Assembly (NCBI GenBank): GCA_963526495.1
Contig: CAURNT010000018.1
Location: 1-24,531 of the forward strand
DNA: 24,531 nt
Reading direction: 5' to 3'
DNA from: CAURNT01 sp963526495
Lineage (GTDB): Bacteria > Fusobacteriota > Fusobacteriia > Fusobacteriales > Leptotrichiaceae
Positions within the stretch are counted from its first letter, which is position 1. The number at the start of each line of letters is the position of its first letter. The notes beneath the pieces are model-generated. The model was not told where the DNA came from. It saw only the letters and a program-made list of their open reading frames with translations, and made no database searches. The position numbers and the translations under genes were made by a program. Of this stretch, positions 23,101 to 24,531 are shown piece after piece.

Positions 23101-24494
23101 AAAGAAAATTTGAAAAGGAGATACAATCTAAATATAATACATCTTTAAAAAAATTAGATGAAACACTTAGAGCTGAAAAAGAATTAGAACTTAAAAATAT
23201 GCAAGAAGAATTTTGTAATAAAAATAAGGCTGAAATTGAAAGAGTTGCCATAAAATGTGAAGGTGCAAGAAAAACCACTGGTCAGCATCCAGGAGGAATG
23301 ATAGTTGTACCTAACTATAAGTCTATATATGATTTTACTCCAGTTCAGTATCCAGCAAATGATCCAAGTTCTGGAGCTATAACTACTCATTTTGATTATC
23401 ATGTTATGGATACACAGTTAACAAAATTAGATATATTAGGTCATGATGATCCGAGTACATTAAAAATGTTACGTGATTTAACAGGAGTGGATATATATAA
23501 TATACCATTAACAGATCCTAAAGTAATTAGTATATTTAATTCAACTGAAGCTTTGGGTGTTACTGAGGAAGAAATTGGGAATAAGTTAGGAACTAGTGGT
23601 ATACCAGAATTTGGTACAGATTTTGTAAAAAAAATGTTAGAAGATACATTACCTAAAACTTTTTCTGAACTTGTAAGAATATCAGGGCTTTCTCATGGGA
23701 CTGATGTTTGGTTAAATAACGCTCAGGAATACGTAAGAGATGGTATTGCAACTTTAAGTGAAATAATAACAGTTAGAGATGATATTATAAATCATTTAAT
23801 AGATGTTGGTATGGATGATTCAGATGCATTTAATATCATGGAGTTTGTTCGTAAGGGGAGACCGTCTAAACCAGAAGATAAAGAAGCTTGGGATGAGTAT
23901 AAGAAAAAAATGAAAGCAAAAAATGTTAAAGATTGGTATATAGAATCTTGTGAAAAAATTAAATATATGTTTCCTAAAGGACATGCTGTTGCTTATGTTA
24001 TGATGGCAGTTAGAATAGCGTATTTTAAAGTATATTATCCTTTAGAGTTTTATACTGCATATTTGAATAGAAAAGCTGATGATTTTTCATTTATAGAAAT
24101 GAGTGGGAGCATTGATGAATTAAGAGAAAAATATCAACAAAAGAAATCTTTAAGTGAACTAACAGTTAATGATAAAAAGTCTTTAATTTTAATGGAAATA
24201 TTGATAGAAATGAAAGCAAGAGGTATAGAAATGTTAGATATTGATTTATACAAATCTGAAGCTTGTGAATTTAAAATAGAAGATGGTAAAATTCGTATAC
24301 CTTTATTTGCTATGGAACAACTAGGAGAAGTTGTTGCAAATACCATAGTTGAAGAGAGAAATAAAAGTGAATTTAGTTCTATAGAAGATATTTCAAAGAG
24401 ATGTAAAGTATCTAAAACAGTATTAGAAAATTTAAGAAAGTATAAATGTATAGATGATGATTTACCTGAATCAGATCAATTAACACTGTTCTAA
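20115..24494 (+). CDS. polC: DNA polymerase III PolC-type alpha subunit
   Basis: The 1,459-residue replicase has the PolC order: N-terminal domain, OB-fold (~210-300), PHP segment 1 (~305-385), DEDDh proofreading exonuclease (Asp400, Glu402 in FDIETTGF), PHP segment 2 (~580-735), and polymerase. The polymerase has a zinc module (CPKC...CPNC), GDKTPDIDLNFSGEYQ (Asp943, Asp945) and KLDILGHDDP. The C-terminus, QLTLF, matches the beta-clamp-binding motif. PolC is the main replicative polymerase of Firmicutes and Fusobacteria. Most PHP histidines are replaced and ~35-40 extra charged residues lie around 990-1045 (see findings). ATG follows GGAG, nine nucleotides after prfB. Confidence 0.97.
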   Translation: MSKNYAILKVPKDNVGLKNIKIQEINLVNSKFTEVIVYFDLLNISKGIIEEIEKVKDLISKIDDNINIEFNINKYEKKLEENDIEEAISFLIDYVKNEDQYLSMILNTLTYTFKDGIIEISLGSLVKINDDKIINFIDNLSVKLWTIFGLRYEINVTSNLEDSKNFKFKPREVKVNFDKEVKKEVRKSGFNNKSTYIKPKLKTTSLNEIDSLMLNEEVLVRGEVFKIELKEMKNGKIIIDIYITDNESSLICSKFINSKDEIKVKVGDIIEGIGTYINYNEKYSIRLKKIDIIGEIEEVKKDTSEFKRIELAAHTNMSEMISTIESKELVERAKYHGHKAIAVTDYGVVHAFPFVARGVKDNEDFKIIYGIEAYVVDDEAPLIKNPKDIYIEEEEFVIFDIETTGFSSTNDKIIEIGAVKMKRGQVIDKFSEFINPEIKIPMKIVELTGISDKMVSNAETIDKVLPRFLEFIKNTTVVAHNAKFDVGFITKKCEQLNLSLEDNFSFIDTLEWAKILVADIKRYSLDALTKKFNIVLENHHRAIDDAQATAEVFKVLLTYLSPFGIERLTQVSEKLFKEPIKADTENVTILVKNLKGLRRLYELVSIAHLKYYGDKKPRILKSDLSADRENFLISSSPIYSGRFNKGKLVDLYIRGMSKDDILEAMDFYDYVQIYPDSIYNDAITLQEISGIDFIHQMNKDFVEMAKLKEKLVVATGNVYYLDKKDAKSKAALLLGSDRAFNTYNIDTGNYFRTTDEMLNEFSYLDKDVEDIVIYNTHKIGDQIEKIKPIPDGEYRPVMDGAEDLVRSMSYDKVHELYGEKIPPKIEERLERELNAIIGNGFSVLYLIAQKLVKKSVDNGHIVGSRGSVGSSLVAYLMGITEVNGLYPHYRCPKCKYFEMKDFEGSGVDLEEKQCPNCGEDLIRDGYSIPFEVFMGFKGDKTPDIDLNFSGEYQGEIHKYTKELFGEDFVFRAGTITTVAGKNAIAYSKKYFEENIKRKFEKEIQSKYNTSLKKLDETLRAEKELELKNMQEEFCNKNKAEIERVAIKCEGARKTTGQHPGGMIVVPNYKSIYDFTPVQYPANDPSSGAITTHFDYHVMDTQLTKLDILGHDDPSTLKMLRDLTGVDIYNIPLTDPKVISIFNSTEALGVTEEEIGNKLGTSGIPEFGTDFVKKMLEDTLPKTFSELVRISGLSHGTDVWLNNAQEYVRDGIATLSEIITVRDDIINHLIDVGMDDSDAFNIMEFVRKGRPSKPEDKEAWDEYKKKMKAKNVKDWYIESCEKIKYMFPKGHAVAYVMMAVRIAYFKVYYPLEFYTAYLNRKADDFSFIEMSGSIDELREKYQQKKSLSELTVNDKKSLILMEILIEMKARGIEMLDIDLYKSEACEFKIEDGKIRIPLFAMEQLGEVVANTIVEERNKSEFSSIEDISKRCKVSKTVLENLRKYKCIDDDLPESDQLTLF

Positions 24495-24524
24495 TTGACA
24501 ATATTATGTTATAAATGTTATTAT
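24495..24524 (+). promoter_or_regulatory. Consensus-like promoter reading out of the window
   Basis: TTGACA (24495-24500, 6/6) begins immediately after the polC stop. TATTAT (24519-24524, 5/6) lies 18 bp downstream, preceded by TGT as an extended -10. No terminator for polC is visible before it, so the gene beyond the window is probably transcribed from here as well as by read-through. Confidence 0.5.
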
Positions 24525-24531
24525 TTTAAGA

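Noticed and set aside
1..24531. CRISPR arrays, tRNAs, insertion sequences, prophage or defence genes
   Set aside because: Looked for by eye on both strands; no repeated spacers, no tRNA cloverleaf with a recognisable T-loop, no transposase or integrase motifs were seen.

Overview
The window is strongly AT-rich (roughly a quarter to 30% G+C by eye, not computed) and uses AGA almost exclusively for arginine. Several features point to a diderm low-G+C bacterium of the Fusobacteriota, most likely the Leptotrichiaceae (Streptobacillus/Sneathia/Leptotrichia-like). These are a signal-peptide-bearing beta-barrel protein ending in an aromatic residue (outer membrane), a Gram-positive-type PolC replicase, and an rpsM-rpsK-rpsD-rpoA-rplQ order with rpsD inside the alpha operon. 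The family assignment is inference. No insertion sequence, prophage, CRISPR array or tRNA was seen; the window looks like ordinary chromosomal core.

Layout. (1) 1-3534: the end of an upstream unit (terminator), then a promoter and infA-rpmJ-[structured 132-nt gap]-rpsM-rpsK-rpsD-rpoA-rplQ, closed by a strong hairpin. rpsM, rpsK and rpoA begin with TTG, GTG and TTG. (2) 3553-4901: a convergent MFS transporter on the minus strand with its own promoter. (3) 4918-8574: a divergent plus-strand unit holding a coiled-coil protein, a tiny membrane protein, a signal-peptide protein with a POTRA-like segment and beta-barrel, a degenerate sigma-70-like protein, and a Nif3/DUF34 protein, closed by a terminator. 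(4) 8593-10953: RNase P RNA with its own promoter, then hemW and an EamA (DMT) transporter, with no visible terminator between the RNA and hemW. (5) 11071-13290: a complete methionine-type ABC importer, metN-metI-metQ, with a MetN that lacks the C-terminal regulatory domain. (6) 13334-24494: eight tightly packed or overlapping genes (PPP-type phosphoesterase, thioredoxin-like protein, polA, small membrane protein, azlC, azlD, prfB with a programmed +1 frameshift, polC), probably one operon of about 11 kb. A consensus-like promoter directly after polC reads out of the window.

The items most worth a second look are the sigma-like gene at 6817-7740, the folded leader before rpsM, the loss of every recognisable PHP-domain histidine except one in PolC together with a charged insertion in its polymerase domain, the rnpB-hemW read-through arrangement, and the minimal POTRA/barrel protein. 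I did not find evidence for a self-contained new defence or mobile system here.
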